DNA from: Mangifera indica
Lineage: Eukaryota > Streptophyta > Magnoliopsida > Sapindales > Anacardiaceae
Direction: 5' to 3'
Length of the DNA: 64,000 nucleotides
Assembly: GCF_011075055.1 (NCBI RefSeq)
Contig: NC_058137.1
Coordinates: forward strand, 4,020,771 to 4,084,770
Made by a program: the position numbers and the translations under genes. Under the pieces are notes generated by a model. The model did no database searches. It worked only from the letters and a program-made list of their open reading frames with translations, and was not told the DNA's origin. Position 1 is the stretch's first letter, and each line of letters opens with the position of its first letter. Of the stretch, positions 25,793 to 41,742 are shown one piece after another.

Positions 25793-26547
25793 GCGGTTGC
25801 TCGTTTGTTTTGGAAATTTGACCTACTACGAAAGAGCGAAACTTGGATTAATTTAATACGTGGCATTTTGGAAGTGAGGATGACTGAGATTTCTGTAAAA
25901 TTAAATGTGAATGTAGAAATACCCCTTTCAAAGAAGAGGCAGTTTGTAAAGCTCGTGACTAGAGTTTGTTCTTTTTTTACCATAAACAGTAAGTTTGACC
26001 GGTGAGTTTGTAGGAATAGTTGTAAACATAAATATAAAAGTATTTTATATATAAAAAATATGAATTTAATTTTTTTAATAATTTATCAAAATTAAATTCT
26101 TATCTTTTCAATAAATTTATAAACATATCAAAATTGAGTTAGACAACGATGGAGCTACGAAGACCTCTCTAACCAAAATTTTGATTATTGTGGAAAAGCA
26201 TGAAAGGTATTTTACACGTTTTTTTTTTTTTCCTCTCGAAATCAATTTCTTGAAGTCATTTATTTTAATACGTAATTTCTATTGTTAGTCAAGACATGAA
26301 ACAATCTACGGAGTTGTCTTCATTTAATCATTATGGAATTTCTCGGTTTTATTCAGACAGGTTGGAGGAATGAATAAAGGCAACTTGAATGGCAAAATTA
26401 CTTGGTGGGAAATAGTCTTTTGGAAAAGTTTGGGTGGAACAAAGTCATTTGCCTTAATTTATAGTTAAAAATGAAGGGAGTCCTAAATAAGACCAAATTT
26501 CAAACTTACATAAAACGACAATGAAAAATATGACAACAAAAACAAAA

Positions 26548-27290
26548 GGCCAAGAGATTTAAGTTATGGGAAAATCTCATACTCCTATTTTTTAATTTTT
26601 AAAAACTTAAATATTTATTTATAATTAAATATTTATTAAAATTTTTAGTTAAAATTAAAAGTAAAATAATCATTTCTTAAAAGATTTTAAAATTTAAAGT
26701 TTTATCTTATTTTCCTTTTCAGGTTTAGAAATCTTATAATTTTTCCTCTAACCCAATGTTTGAAAATTGCAAACACTCCTTAAGGTTTGTTTATTTTCTC
26801 TCTAACACCAATTTGTCGTCTTCGACCTTCAATCATCCTCCCTCTGACCTTATGTCTCCCTCTAGTCACTCACCCTTCTCATTTTGACCGCCTTCAATCA
26901 AGACAAAGACGATACATCGTCTTCATCTCAAACAAAAACAATTTCATCTTCGTCTCAACTAAAGACAACCGAAGAAGGAACGGAGAGTGATTGGAGGGAG
27001 AGATAAGGTAAGAGAGGACAACCGACCATTGGAGACGATGAATCGACGCTGGAGAGAATAAGAACAAACCCTATGAGGTATTTGTTAGTTTTCAAACTTT
27101 GGGTTAGAGGAAAATTGTAAGTTTTTAAACCTAGAGAGAAACATATAATAAAACTTTTAAATTTTTAATAAATAATAGTTTTATCTCTAACCCTAACTGA
27201 GTTTTTTGATAGAAATTTAGAATTTTTAAAAGTTAGAAGGTAGGAGTTTAAGATTTCACTATACCTTAAGCTGGAATAAGTCTTTCAACC
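26548..27290. mobile_element. Non-autonomous Mutator-like element, GGCCAAA family, 9-bp target duplication
   Basis: The left end is GGCCAAGAGATTTAAG. The right end read in reverse is GGTTGAAAGACTTATTCC. Both arms continue into GAAATCT-(C/T)-A-ACTCCTA and TTTTTAAAA, giving long imperfect terminal inverted repeats. The flanks AAAACAAAA (26539-26547) and AAAACAGAA (27291-27299) match at 8 of 9 positions. The body is low-complexity, with CATCGTCTTCATCTC-type runs, and has no transposase. It sits between OMR1 and FKBP promoters. Confidence 0.8.
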
Positions 27291-27512
27291 AAAACAGAAT
27301 ATTATAGAAATTGACGGTATCTTTAACCTATCATGTGTCTTGACTGTTTATCTTATCTATAGCTCAAACTCAATTAGTATGAAAAAAATAATAATAAATC
27401 CAATAGATACTGGAAGTGTCATTTCCTATAAATAAATAAATATTATTTCAATTGGTAGAGTAACTTAAATAATTATAAAGTTGTTTTCCCTTATTTATCG
27501 TATATAAAATAA

Positions 27513-27679
27513 CAATAAAATAATATGTTTACGTTTTTTATTTATAATTTAAGTATATAAATAATGTTTTATCATATAATTTAATAATTTTAAATTAAAA
27601 ATATAACACTTAATTATATGATAATATATTATCTGTATATTTAAATTATATACTAATATATATATATATAACATTACTT
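27513..27679. mobile_element. Foldback MITE, FKBP upstream copy
   Basis: It starts CAATAAAATAATATG and ends with ATAACATTACTT. The interior has TAATTTTAAATTAAAAATA flanked by ATCATATAATT and its complement. The flanks ATAAAATAA and GTAAAATAA match at 8 of 9 positions. It lies about 280 bp before the FKBP ATG. Confidence 0.72.
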
Positions 27680-27962
27680 GTAAAATAATTCTCGGGTGGG
27701 ATAAATATGCTAATGGGCATTACATTTATGGAATAGACAAACGAACTTTCTAAACTTAATGGGTGAGAAGTTGCATCGCAACAAAGTTTTGGTGGGACAT
27801 AGTGTTTCGCCAATGTTAAACGACATTCTATATCATGATTTTTTTTGTGCTTTGAAGTGCCTAGTTTGTGGATGACTTTGAACATTCTATCTCCTCTTTA
27901 TGACAACTCAAAGGCCAAACCCAACCAAAATTATATCCTCAGCTCGTAACTAAATCAAATCA

Positions 27963-30900
27963 ATGGAGCTCTTCTCCTTTCCCTGCTATCAAAACCACCC
28001 ATCTACTTTCCTTCACAACCCTCTTATTTCCAGTCCCATCTCAAGTATTCTCTCTTTATTCTCTGTGCATGCAACTTCGAGTTTTTGTGATTCTTTGACA
28101 ATGCTAATTATAACAACATGTTTAATCTTCAGGGAAGAGAGCATCCAAAGCAAACTCAAGTGTGTTCCTGCCTTGTCACTGCTCATTTTCTTCACCAAAT
28201 GAAACTGCAAAACCAACAATACTTTCTTCACAACATGGGGCCAGGAGGGCACTCATTGGTTCCTTCCTTATTGCTGGTTCTTTCTCTCTTCATATCTCTA
28301 TAATATCTTATCTACCTTCAATTATATTATTTGATCAAACCATCTGATGATTTTTTCCTCAAATGAATTATATGTGCAAAGTCTTATTTACTCTGTTTAT
28401 GGGGCAGCTGCGGAAATTTTTGTCTGTGACATTACTGAAGCTGTTAGCAAAAGAGCTGTAAGTTTCCTGTTTGAAGTGAATAATGTTCTGCTAAATGTAA
28501 CATCTTTAATGTGGTGAAATTGTGCTATTGTTTTGCTGTTGATGCAGCTTAAAGGAGCCAAAATACCAGAGAGCGAATACAAAACGCTTCCCAATGGTTT
28601 AAAGTTAGTATACCGTCATGTTTACTAGTGAAATTCTGTCATTCTGTTTTCACCCATAGTTTTATGGTTTTGTCGTTTTCTTATTGCCTTGGATGCTATA
28701 ATCACATGTAATTACACGTTTTTACTGGATTCTGATGGTATTATCCTTCAGGTACTATGACTTGAAGGTTGGAAGTGGACCGGTAGCGAAGAAAGGATCC
28801 AGGGTTGCAGTATGGTTGTGACTCAGTTATATTTTAATTTTTAATCACATTACAGTTTCAACTAGACAGATAGGAAGTAGCAATATCAATACTCATATCA
28901 TTTATATATTTAGCCGATAAAAGGTGTAATGTTTTTCTCAGGCACCCATAAACTTGTTGATGCTTTGCCCACCAAGAAATCCCTGTCAGACTTCTTCAAA
29001 AACAATGCTATTTTTTCTCTGTTTTATAAAATCTTTATACTCACTTATTGATATTGCCAAGGACCAGTGAAATAGAGGAAATTCTTGATATGAGAACTTC
29101 ACATGGAACATAAACTTTCTGATATGAGAATTTCAGATTCACTGATGTCTTTCAATAGTAATACTTGAAATGATTCCAAGTTTGTTTACCTTTGGTCTGC
29201 AGGTATTTGAAAGTGTTAAGACCGGATGCGTGAGTCTAGTCTAATAAAAAATTCTGACGTTTCTTTCAACTCCTGTTGCTATCCATTGACCGTGAGAGAA
29301 TGTTCTAAGATCAATGGTCTAGTTTTGAACACTTTGTGAAAGCTAAGAAAAAATTAGGACAGAAAAGATCTTGATATATGCTCAAATCGTGAAGAGTGCA
29401 GTAATATTCTGTTAAATAATGGGCAACAGAATTGTGTTAATACTAATGTACTCTGAATAAAGTTACTTATAAAGTCATTTATCTATGTTTATCTGATGCT
29501 GTAGGTTCACTATGTTGCCAAATGGAAGAATATCACTTTTATGACTAGTAGACAAGGACTTGGTATCGGTGGCGGCACGGTAAGAAGCCCTTCTCACTCT
29601 CCACTGATACTTGGGTAACCAGAAAACATTTTGTTGAATCTTTCCTCAATTTGTCATCACTGTGATAGAACAATGAATAAGATGCAAACTATTGACATTG
29701 CGCACGCAGAATGCTAATTATGTTACTGGCATTTTAGGTCAGTATTTTTATGGGGATAAAAGTTTCTTCTGTATAAATGTATTGGACTTCTGGAAGATTA
29801 TACATGTTCTAGTGTTAAGCTCAGGCTTGATCATCTTTGGCATACTATCTCGTAGTAATATTGTTCATATTCCGAAAGTTACAGGTTGGACCAATAGTAA
29901 ATTTTAACTCTTGCGCGATTAATTATTCCTTGTTTTGACAAAGAAGATAACTTGACAGCTGCTGTTAATTCAGCATCCTTGCTAGAGATATCCATAATAA
30001 TATAAGAATGATAAGATTGTACTTACTGTTCTTCTACTTTTAATAATGCTGCTACACTTGTACTGATGCAGCCTTACGGGTTTGATGTGGGTCAATCCGA
30101 GAGAGGAAATGTCCTTAAAGGATTAGACCTTGGGGTTGAAGGGATGCATGTTGGAGGGCAGGTTAGACCAGTTTCTTGTTAGTCTCAACATCCATGCTTT
30201 CTTCTTATAATTTCCTACTAATCATATATGTTTATATTTGATTTTCTTAAAGAGAAGGGCCAGTCATTATGATTTAGCAGACTTTCATGATTTCCTATTA
30301 TTAGTTTATTACTCATCCGCGGCATTGTCAGGCTAACAAGCATTTAGCTTTCTACTTCAATGTTGATGATACAAATTCAATCCAGTTTATTCTGCTATGT
30401 TTTGCAGCGGCTGCTAATAGTTCCTCCGGAGCTCGCTTATGGAAGTAAAGGAGTCCAGGAAATCCCTCCGAATGCAACAATTGAGGTACCAGCTGTTGAT
30501 TCTTGGTCATCGATATTCACTATTACACTTGGCATGGACTGATTCTGTAACCTAGATGGTTATGGTCAAATTTTGTTTCAACCAGCTGTTTCTTTTAGTT
30601 GTTGGGAGAACTAATATCAAGAGCTGGTGGCAAATTACATTAAATTTCAGTTTGGAAATTTTTTTTGTTTCAGGGTTCATAAAGTCGATTGAGATGAACC
30701 ACATTAAGCTTCAAATCTTCCAAAATATTTTAAGCTTATGTTGTTAAGAGTAGTTATTTGTAAATCTGCTGTTACATTCCTACCTTTCCAGTGATGTCAT
30801 TGGTTTTGAATGTGCAGTTGGATGTAGAACTACTATCAATCAAACAAAGTCCATTTGGGTGAGTGATGGATTCTAAAACCACTTCTTTTGTACACTACTA

Positions 30901-30986
30901 TTTACACTAGTGTTATCGTTTTTTGTGGGTTATTCTAACTCCTACCTTGTTTCGGCAGAACTCCTGTGAAAATTGTTGAAGGTTAA
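27963..30986 (+). CDS. FKBP16-4: Thylakoid-lumen FKBP-type peptidyl-prolyl isomerase, FKBP16-4-like (10 exons)
   Basis: Exons: 27963-28044, 28133-28276, 28408-28457, 28548-28603, 28752-28809, 29505-29579, 30072-30161, 30408-30485, 30818-30858, 30959-30986, giving 233 residues, close to the roughly 230 of At3g10060. The first 60 residues resemble a chloroplast transit peptide. A twin-arginine (Arg65-Arg66) followed by ALIGSFLIAAA looks like a Tat-type lumen signal. The FKBP domain runs from YYDLKVGSG through VHYVAKW, GFDVGQSERGNVLKGLD, LLIVPPELAYG, IPPNATIELDVELL. FKBPs catalyse cis-trans isomerisation of peptide bonds before proline and act as chaperones. Several lumenal members are thought to assist photosystem assembly. 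This gene's specific client is unknown. Start is the only in-frame ATG at the family position (MELF). Confidence 0.94.
29203..29229 (+). other. Possible 27-nt cassette exon in FKBP intron 5
   Basis: The segment is preceded by TTTGGTCTGCAG and followed by GTGAGT, both good splice signals. It is 27 nt with no stop in the phase between exons 5 and 6, so inclusion would add nine residues (VFESVKTGC) between SRVA and VHYV. The family sequence lacks it, so constitutive use is unlikely. Confidence 0.25.
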
Positions 30987-31687
30987 ACCTCTCATGAACC
31001 ACACAGCAGTATGATCTTCCCACTCATTAAGAATTTGCTATATATTTTTAGCACAAATGATCAATAATTCTGTAATTGGTGTCTATAACACACTAGTGAA
31101 TATTGCTTTGTATATTGTTTTCCAGAGTGTAATATATTTGAAGATTGCTCCCTTCTATATGATTTCTGCTGCGAAATTCCGGAAAATCTTTCCCCAGAAG
31201 TATAATCTTCACTCATTGCATATTGCTATAAGATTTCGAAAGTGTAATTGGCATTCAATGTATCAAAAGGGGGTCAGATTTACACTAGGATACTACTCAA
31301 AAGTCTGAATTAAAAATAAATGAACTTTTTTTCTTACAAGTAATGTAGCATGATCAAAGAGATATATATATATATATATATATATAAGAATGGCATGCAG
31401 TGCCTTACTACATTGATCACACAATAAATTGAACAATAACAATTATAAAAATAAATATATAAAAATAAAGATAAAAGATATAAAGTAGGAGATGTATATA
31501 CCCCAACAAATAATTGTGCATGCACTTATCCTTCTTAAGCTTTTGTTGTACTCGAGCTCTTGCAAGGATTCGAATCAAAAGGTATCCCTTCTGCGTCCAA
31601 CCGCTGAACAACATGGAAGATCAGACCACAAGGGGAAGGAATCAGTGCCCTGCAATGCAAGAAGAGCGGATGTGGCTGAGTCATACC
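30987..31687. other. Convergent 3' intergenic region, FKBP / SRPK
   Basis: This holds the 3' UTRs of two facing genes. An (AT)n tract lies at about 31362-31386. A short stretch with higher GC (31540-31680) is the likely SRPK 3' UTR. No separate gene is visible. Confidence 0.6.
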
Positions 31688-35843
<4,156 letters not shown>

Positions 35844-36379
35844 TTACAATAATAGATCGGCTTGCATTTGCAAACACAGAGTCTTTGATTGAAATTGCAA
35901 TCCTCAAAGTTTGAATTTGATGGAGCGTACAAATCGGGTCCGGATCCTTTTCAAGTTTGGGTGATTTATTACTCACCTGTTACAAATGGTGGTTGAGTGA
36001 GGTGTCAGCCTTCAAGCGGATATGTTGGAATGATGAGGATGAACAGATATACTCTTTGGTTAATGCTAATCAAACTCAAAAATTTATTTAATTCCCTCAG
36101 GTTGAGGAGAAAATCAAATACATCTCTGACTTTTCAGAAACTATACAAGAGGTACAAGTTTTTAAAATTTTTAAACACCCCCTGATAAAGATGACACAAA
36201 TTTTCAAAGACAATTCCGCCCCTAATTTGCCCTTATCAAGTGCCCAAACATCATCTTAATAATTTCCACGTCATTTTTATAAATCTTTTTCATGACAAAA
36301 CTTAAATTATTTTAACTTGTACTAAGAGTTTAAAATCATAACAATCAACACAATCACATTTGTTTTATTGATTGATTAA

Positions 36380-37480
36380 TCATCTTAAATCATCTAGTTA
36401 TCAAAGTTCGAAAATCGATGAAGAGATACATTTTATATTAAAGGTTTCTTATATTAATACAATTGGGTGTTTAGTGTATGTTATGGTTTACATTAAACCA
36501 AATTTGACACATATAATTACATTGATTAGTAAATGTATAACTAATCCAAACAAGGAACATTGATAGACAATCAGGCTCTTAGATATTTAAAAGGTATGAA
36601 AGATTATTGAATTTTCTTTGACATTATCAGTAGTTCAATTTCCTTTGTGGGTTATGTTGATTCTTTATGCTAGAGATATGTATAATAGGAATTACAAAGC
36701 CTACTACAAGCTATATATTCATAGTTGCAAAAAGTCCAATTAATTGGAGGCCAACTTTAGAACATGTAATAGCATTATCCATCAATGAGGCAAAATGCAT
36801 AGCAGTAATATAATTAACTAAAAAAACATTATGGTTAAAATAGTTGATGTCGGACATTGGTTTTAAGCAACAAACCCTTAGTTAAAGTATCATTGAGCTA
36901 TCAAAGAATCAAATATATCATACAAGAACTAAACATATTGATGTGAGATATCACGAGATTAAAGAATTAATTTTTTCAAGTAAGATTTTGTTGGAGAAGG
37001 TGTACACTAAAGATAATACATCATTAGGGCTGGATTTGAACCAAACTCATTGAAACTCTAGCTCAATTCGAACGAACCCAAACCAAGCTAAAGCTCAAAC
37101 GAGCTCTCGCTTTATAGTGTTTAGCTCGTTAAACTTGGAGTTAAAAATTTTAATACAAAACGAAATTATTTTACTAACGAGCTAATTAAAAGTTCGAGCT
37201 CAAACCAAACTCTAGTTGGGTTCTTTTAAAATGAGCCGAGCTCGAGCTCGAGCTTAAGCTCAAGCTCAATTCCATATAAATCAAGCTTAAGCGAGCTCGA
37301 GTTTGACTTGGCTCGAATCCATTCCTATACATTATATATATTTATGAACGTGGAACCGTTAGAGGAGTTCAAACATTTTTTTAGACTTGGTTCAAATCAT
37401 TGCATGTTAAATAATAAGGGGTTGGAGCTTAAGTTGGAGATACATGTTTTCAAGTTAAGCTACTCTTCTAAGTGTGCAAA
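36380..37480 (+). pseudogene. Ty1/copia retrotransposon relic: end of reverse transcriptase and RNase H
   Basis: Broken frames match the last part of copia pol: YINTIGCLVYVMVYIKPNL (end of RT), then SPINWRPTLEHVIALS, NEAKCIAV, TLWLK, IELSKNQIYHTRTKHIDVR and, after the inserted MITE, a PLEEFKHFFRLG-like tail. Many stops break it. It is followed by a purine-rich tract (CAAGGTGAAAATTG) that looks like a polypurine tract, then a probable LTR. There is no intact gag, integrase or first part of RT here, so the element is a non-functional fragment. Confidence 0.78.
37025..37327. mobile_element. hAT-type MITE, GAGCTCG-rich body, 8-bp target duplication
   Basis: It begins TAGGGCTGGATTTGAACC and ends, read in reverse, TAGGAATGGATTCGAGCC. 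The flanks are TACATCAT (37017-37024) and TACATTAT (37328-37335), 7 of 8 identical, which fits hAT elements. The body has runs of GAGCTCGAGCTCGAGCTTAA. It is inserted in the copia relic. A better-preserved relative is at 63439-63800. Confidence 0.85.
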
Positions 37481-37498
37481 TATTTGTCAAGGTGAAAA

Positions 37499-38056
37499 TT
37501 GTTAAATAAAAGTGGCTCATATTTAAAAATGTGTCAAACTTAAAATTTTAAGATAGATGGAATAGGTGTTCTATTAAAGTTGAACGATTGTTTCAAAATG
37601 ATAAAGAATCAGAATATAATTGTTCCAAGCATGGGACAGTTGTTCTAAGTATCATATATATACAAAACGATCATTCTAAGTATTTTGTCATTGCTAGTTC
37701 CAAAAATGTTTAAGTTATTCTAAAGAAAAATAAGGTCGTTCTAAGGAGAACAATGTCATTCCAAGTACTAAAATTTGTGGAAGGTAGAACGGGAAGGGGA
37801 AAGAGCTCCTTCCATGCAAAACAAGCAAGATTGGAAGCTTGGAACAAGCATTCAATAACTTGGAATGTTCATTCCATTGAGTAGGACTAAAGAGTTTTAG
37901 TTAGGATAAAAAAGTATTTTGGATTCTTGATATAAAAGAAACTCTAGGTTTTACAAAATTTTCTCTTTGTTTTGTAATTGATTGCTTTTTTCATATCATT
38001 TCTATTGAAGTTATCATGTTATTTAATTCAAATCATTTTCAAGAAGAAATTAACAA
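37499..38056 (+). mobile_element. Probable 3' LTR remnant of the copia element
   Basis: It starts TGTTAAATAAAAGTGGCTC right after a polypurine-like tract, as copia LTRs do, and has ATTGCTTTTTTCATATC-type sequence near the end. The end is placed at the ACAACA near 38056. No 5' LTR is present for comparison, so both ends are tentative. Confidence 0.4.
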
Positions 38057-38623
38057 CAAACATGATACTTCTTAAACTTTGTAAAGTTTTTGAGTTGTGA
38101 TGCATCATGTATATATATTCATATATATTTTAAGTAATCTTTGATAAGTTCTCTCTTCTACGTAAAACACTGACTAATGACTTAACGAAGTTTGAACACA
38201 TAAAATAATTGAATTAAAGCATGATTAGATAAACTTTTCCAACAAAGAAAAGGTATTCAGCATTTAGATAATAAAATTTTATATCAAACATGCCATAAGC
38301 CATTTTGAAGGTAATGGCTCATTTTCTTCCTCCACTCTATTGGTTGCACACTAATGGGTAAGTTAATTACTTGTCAAAGTGGGTTTGACTTGTTAAACCC
38401 TTTTAAGGCTTTTCCTGCTAGGCCTTGATCCATTAGTTCATTGGACTCATTTTGGGCTTGTTGGCCCTATATTTGTGCCTATAGGTCTCTTATGAAAAAA
38501 AACTTGCAAACTCGATAATTTATACCTGATAATATATTTATATATTTGAAAACACAAAGCAAAAAACAAAATATGCCACCAACTGTTGTGACATTGCATC
38601 ACCACTAACAAAGTCTTTAAAAA

Positions 38624-38753
38624 TAATAAAACTATGTGCATAATTTTATATATAAAATAATAATATATCATCATATAATTAATATTATTTATCATTAATT
38701 TAAAATTATCAAATTATATGATAATATGTTATTATTTGTACACATAATATTAC
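38624..38753. mobile_element. Foldback MITE relic
   Basis: The arms AATAAAACTATGTGCATAA and CACATAATATTAC mirror each other around TATCATTAATTTAAAATTATC. The 9-bp duplication is not secure. Confidence 0.55.
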
Positions 38754-38762
38754 TTTTTTAAA

Positions 38763-39240
38763 GGCTAAAAGACTTATTCTCATCTAAGGTTTAGTGAAAT
38801 CATAAACTCCCACCTGTTTATTTTTAAAAGCCCAAATATCTACTATTTTATTAAAATTCACTGTTACAGTAGCTAAAAATATTTTTTTTTTAAAAATTTA
38901 TCATATTTTCTCTCTTTAGTTTAAAAATATAACAATTCCCCCTCTCCACCTCCACCCCCCCCCCCCCCCCCCTCTCTCTCCCCCATCACACACACACACA
39001 CACACACAAAGTTTGAAAATTGATAATTTTTCTCCTAAGGTTTTGAAACCGTCATCACTTTTCAACAAAATTCACCGAATCCGACTGCCTTTGTCCTTAG
39101 TCTCTCTCCCTCCCTCCCTCTCCGATGAATTTACCAGTGTCTCTCCCGCCCTTCATAGCAATCTTTGTTAGAGAAAAAGACAATAAATCATCTTCAACTG
39201 AGAGACAAAGACATCATCTTTGGGGATTTAAAATTTTCTA
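38763..39240. mobile_element. Left part of a GGCCAAA-family element
   Basis: The left terminus GGCTAAAAGACTTATTCTC, then CTAAGGTTTAGTGAAATC, then AAACTCCCACC closely matches the reversed right end of the element at 26548-27290. The right end is missing. A foldback MITE begins soon after. The interior has a long C run, (CT)n and (CA)n. Confidence 0.6.
38950..39008. repeat. Poly(C) run followed by CT and (CA)n microsatellite
   Basis: About twenty C residues are followed by CTCTCTCTCCCCC and roughly ten CA units. Such tracts are prone to length change and sequencing error. Confidence 0.85.
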
Positions 39241-39258
39241 TCTGATTTATATAAAAAT

Positions 39259-39416
39259 CAATAAAATAATATACATAACTTAGTATACAAATAATGATAT
39301 ATCACTATATGATTGAATATTACTTTATTTCTAATTTAAAACTATCTAATTATATTATAATATATCGTTGTTTATTTATAAAATTGTATATATTGTTTGT
39401 ATATATATCACTACTC
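39259..39416. mobile_element. Foldback MITE relic
   Basis: It starts CAATAAAATAATATACATAA and contains TATGATTGAATATTACTT and its degenerate mirror. The flanks do not give a clear duplication. Confidence 0.6.
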
Positions 39417-40186
39417 TTTATTAATTGATTTGGTGGTATAATAAAATAATTATAGACACAAGAGATCTAATGTTTTAACCTTATTACAATGGTAAAATAC
39501 GAAGTATAACATGTTTAATCAATATATTAATTAGACCGATCACATGAAAATTTTGACAATTTATTTCATTATAATATGCAAGCAAAACTTGATTACTCAC
39601 CCTCTTCAATACTTGCTACATTATCCCTCATTTATTTGAGTCAATGAGATGCATAAAAAATATTAATGGGCACTAGTGGTTGCTAGAGAGTGGGAAAGCA
39701 AAGAACTACCACTACTTCCTACTCATTTTATGCATCGATTTTTAGTAATACTTTATATGGAAGAAAAACATATTTATAACAATTGGATATTATCTCTTTA
39801 TTATTATTTTTCTCGATAAAGCTAGTGTTTTTTGATAATATTCTTTCTACAAATTCTAACATATGGTTGATCGAACTCAAACAACTATAAACAATTCTCT
39901 ATCGTTTATTTTTCCTACCTCACTTTATTATTTAATGTTCACAACAAAATTAATTTATAAATGTATGAATATACTAGAGAAATATCTGAACAACCTTATA
40001 CCAAATGAAAAACATGAGTTAATTATAACATAATAATATTAAATAAAACTAACAATATTCATAAAATTTGCTAATTAAGTTTATTAAAGAGTACGTACTT
40101 AATTTCTAATCTAAATTAGCTCTAAATGATTAAGATACGTAAACCAAAGTTAACAAGCATAACAACAGCTAGCAGCTAGCCAAGGC

Positions 40187-41742
40187 TTATGGATAAGAAG
40201 ACAAAACACCCCAGAAAGGAGATGATGCCGCAGGGTTATTATACTCCTCAACAACATTGAAAACGTAGTTGCATTGTTCCGTATTGTTAATATTTTGATG
40301 TTGATTTAATCCTCTTGGCTTGTTTGAGCTTCGCATTGCCAGAGATGTGCTTTCAACTGTTTCTTCTCCCGACACTTCAGTGTACCCAGCAGTGGATACT
40401 TGCTTCCTTGTGGCTTGCTCTCTTAGCATACATTTTAACTTCATCACCTACGTAATTAACCATAACAGTTATAAGTTCAGACGATAGCATCAAATATTGC
40501 AACTCTTTATAAGCTTTTGATCAGTTCTAAGAGCCCTCCTATTTCAACCTTTTTTATATTGTCGTTCCATTTTCGACCAAATGCAGATCATAAAAGAGGC
40601 TGTCTCTCTTGCAGGAAATTGTACAATGTAAAAGTGGGGTCACATTTCATCAAGAGTTATGAACTTTTCAATCTTATGTTTTTGTCACAAGATCTGTCTC
40701 TGGCTAGTGTGAAATCTTCATTTGTTTGCTCTTTCGCAAGAAATATGTGCTATCTGATACATCTAAAAGCTATTTTTGGAGACTGAACTTTGAACGAGAT
40801 ATTATAAATATAGTAATATCATGGTGCCAATTTTTATATAAAAATGGATATATATTTGTGTGTGTTATCTTGTAATTGGATATTATGAGAATGACCTTAA
40901 GAAAAGTGGGGAAATCAGAAATGATTGTATATGCATAGTGTTGTGCAAGAAATTGCATGAAGAGCTGAGAAAAGGAGCTAAGTTTTGAAACAGTGCAAAC
41001 CTCTTCTTGGAGCTTCTGCTTCTCTTTGGAGACAGCATCAAACTCTTGTTTAAGAGCATCATAAAGCATCTCAAGCTGCTTGGCCTTCCACCTTGCACGC
41101 CTATTTTGGAACCAGACGGCGATTTGTCTAGGCTGAAGTCCAAGCTCCCTGGAGAGCTTCATTTTTCGATCAGGGTCAAGCTTAATCTCCTCTTGGAAAC
41201 TCCTCTCCAGTGAATCTAGCTGATCGGTTGTCAATCGCTTCTTCTTCTCCTGACTTCCATAGTTGCTCTTGTCCATTCCTGGAATCAACCCCAGTGATTT
41301 CTCTGCCATTACTGCATGCTTCATATCCATACCTGAATAAAAAGAAAGCACCCAAACGACAATGATTCATTAGCCTGAAAGAAGGGTTCCAAAATTAGGG
41401 AGTAAGAATTTAGGGTCAAATGGTTAACTTCTTCTTTTGAGCTCAAATAACTCTTTTGGGGTATCTCCCAGAAAGCAGAAAAACCAGAATATAACAGCAT
41501 GAGAGATGTGCTATACACAAGTGTAGTAGTAACAAAGGCTGCTGAAGTTTTCCCCTTGAAGTTTCTTAAAAATTAAACCTTGCAGATTGTAATCAAAGGA
41601 ATAATGCAAACAGGCAATGACACTTAGTGAATACAACTGAAGTTAAATTACCTGAGTATTGGTCGTAGTTATAGTTGTAGAGGAAGTCAAAAGAAGTTTC
41701 GGGTCGAGGAAGAAAGGTTCTTAAGTTGCTATTCCAATCCAT
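40187..41742 (-). CDS. LMI1: HD-Zip class I transcription factor LMI1 / ATHB51 (3 exons)
   Basis: Exons on the minus strand: 41742-41652, 41332-41001, 40447-40187, giving 227 residues. The homeodomain (about 60-115) reads [17 protein letters not shown], then [20 protein letters not shown] leucine zipper follows with heptad positions Leu117, Leu124, Val131, Leu138, Leu145. The C-terminus [20 protein letters not shown] matches the LMI1 tail, and the start MDWNSN resembles MEWSTTSN of Arabidopsis LMI1 (At5g03790). LMI1 acts in the nucleus. It is a target of LEAFY that promotes floral identity and limits growth in leaves and stipules. Its duplicate RCO shapes complex leaves in Brassicaceae, and LMI1-like genes control lobing in cotton. 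Only one copy is present here. The identification rests on the tail motif and on the neighbouring EMB175-type gene, which is next to LMI1 in Arabidopsis too. Confidence 0.92.

Larger units (their letters stand above)
25676..27962. other. Divergent intergenic region, OMR1 / FKBP
   Basis: This holds the promoters of two outward-transcribed genes for plastid proteins. An (AT)10(AC)6 tract begins 86 bp before the OMR1 ATG. Two non-autonomous elements (26548-27290 and 27513-27679) fill about 40 percent of it. No further gene is supported. Confidence 0.65.

Noticed and set aside
37060..37310. Repeated GAGCTCGAGC words as a possible CRISPR or satellite array
   Set aside because: There is no regular spacing, and the words lie in a MITE with hAT termini and an 8-bp duplication.
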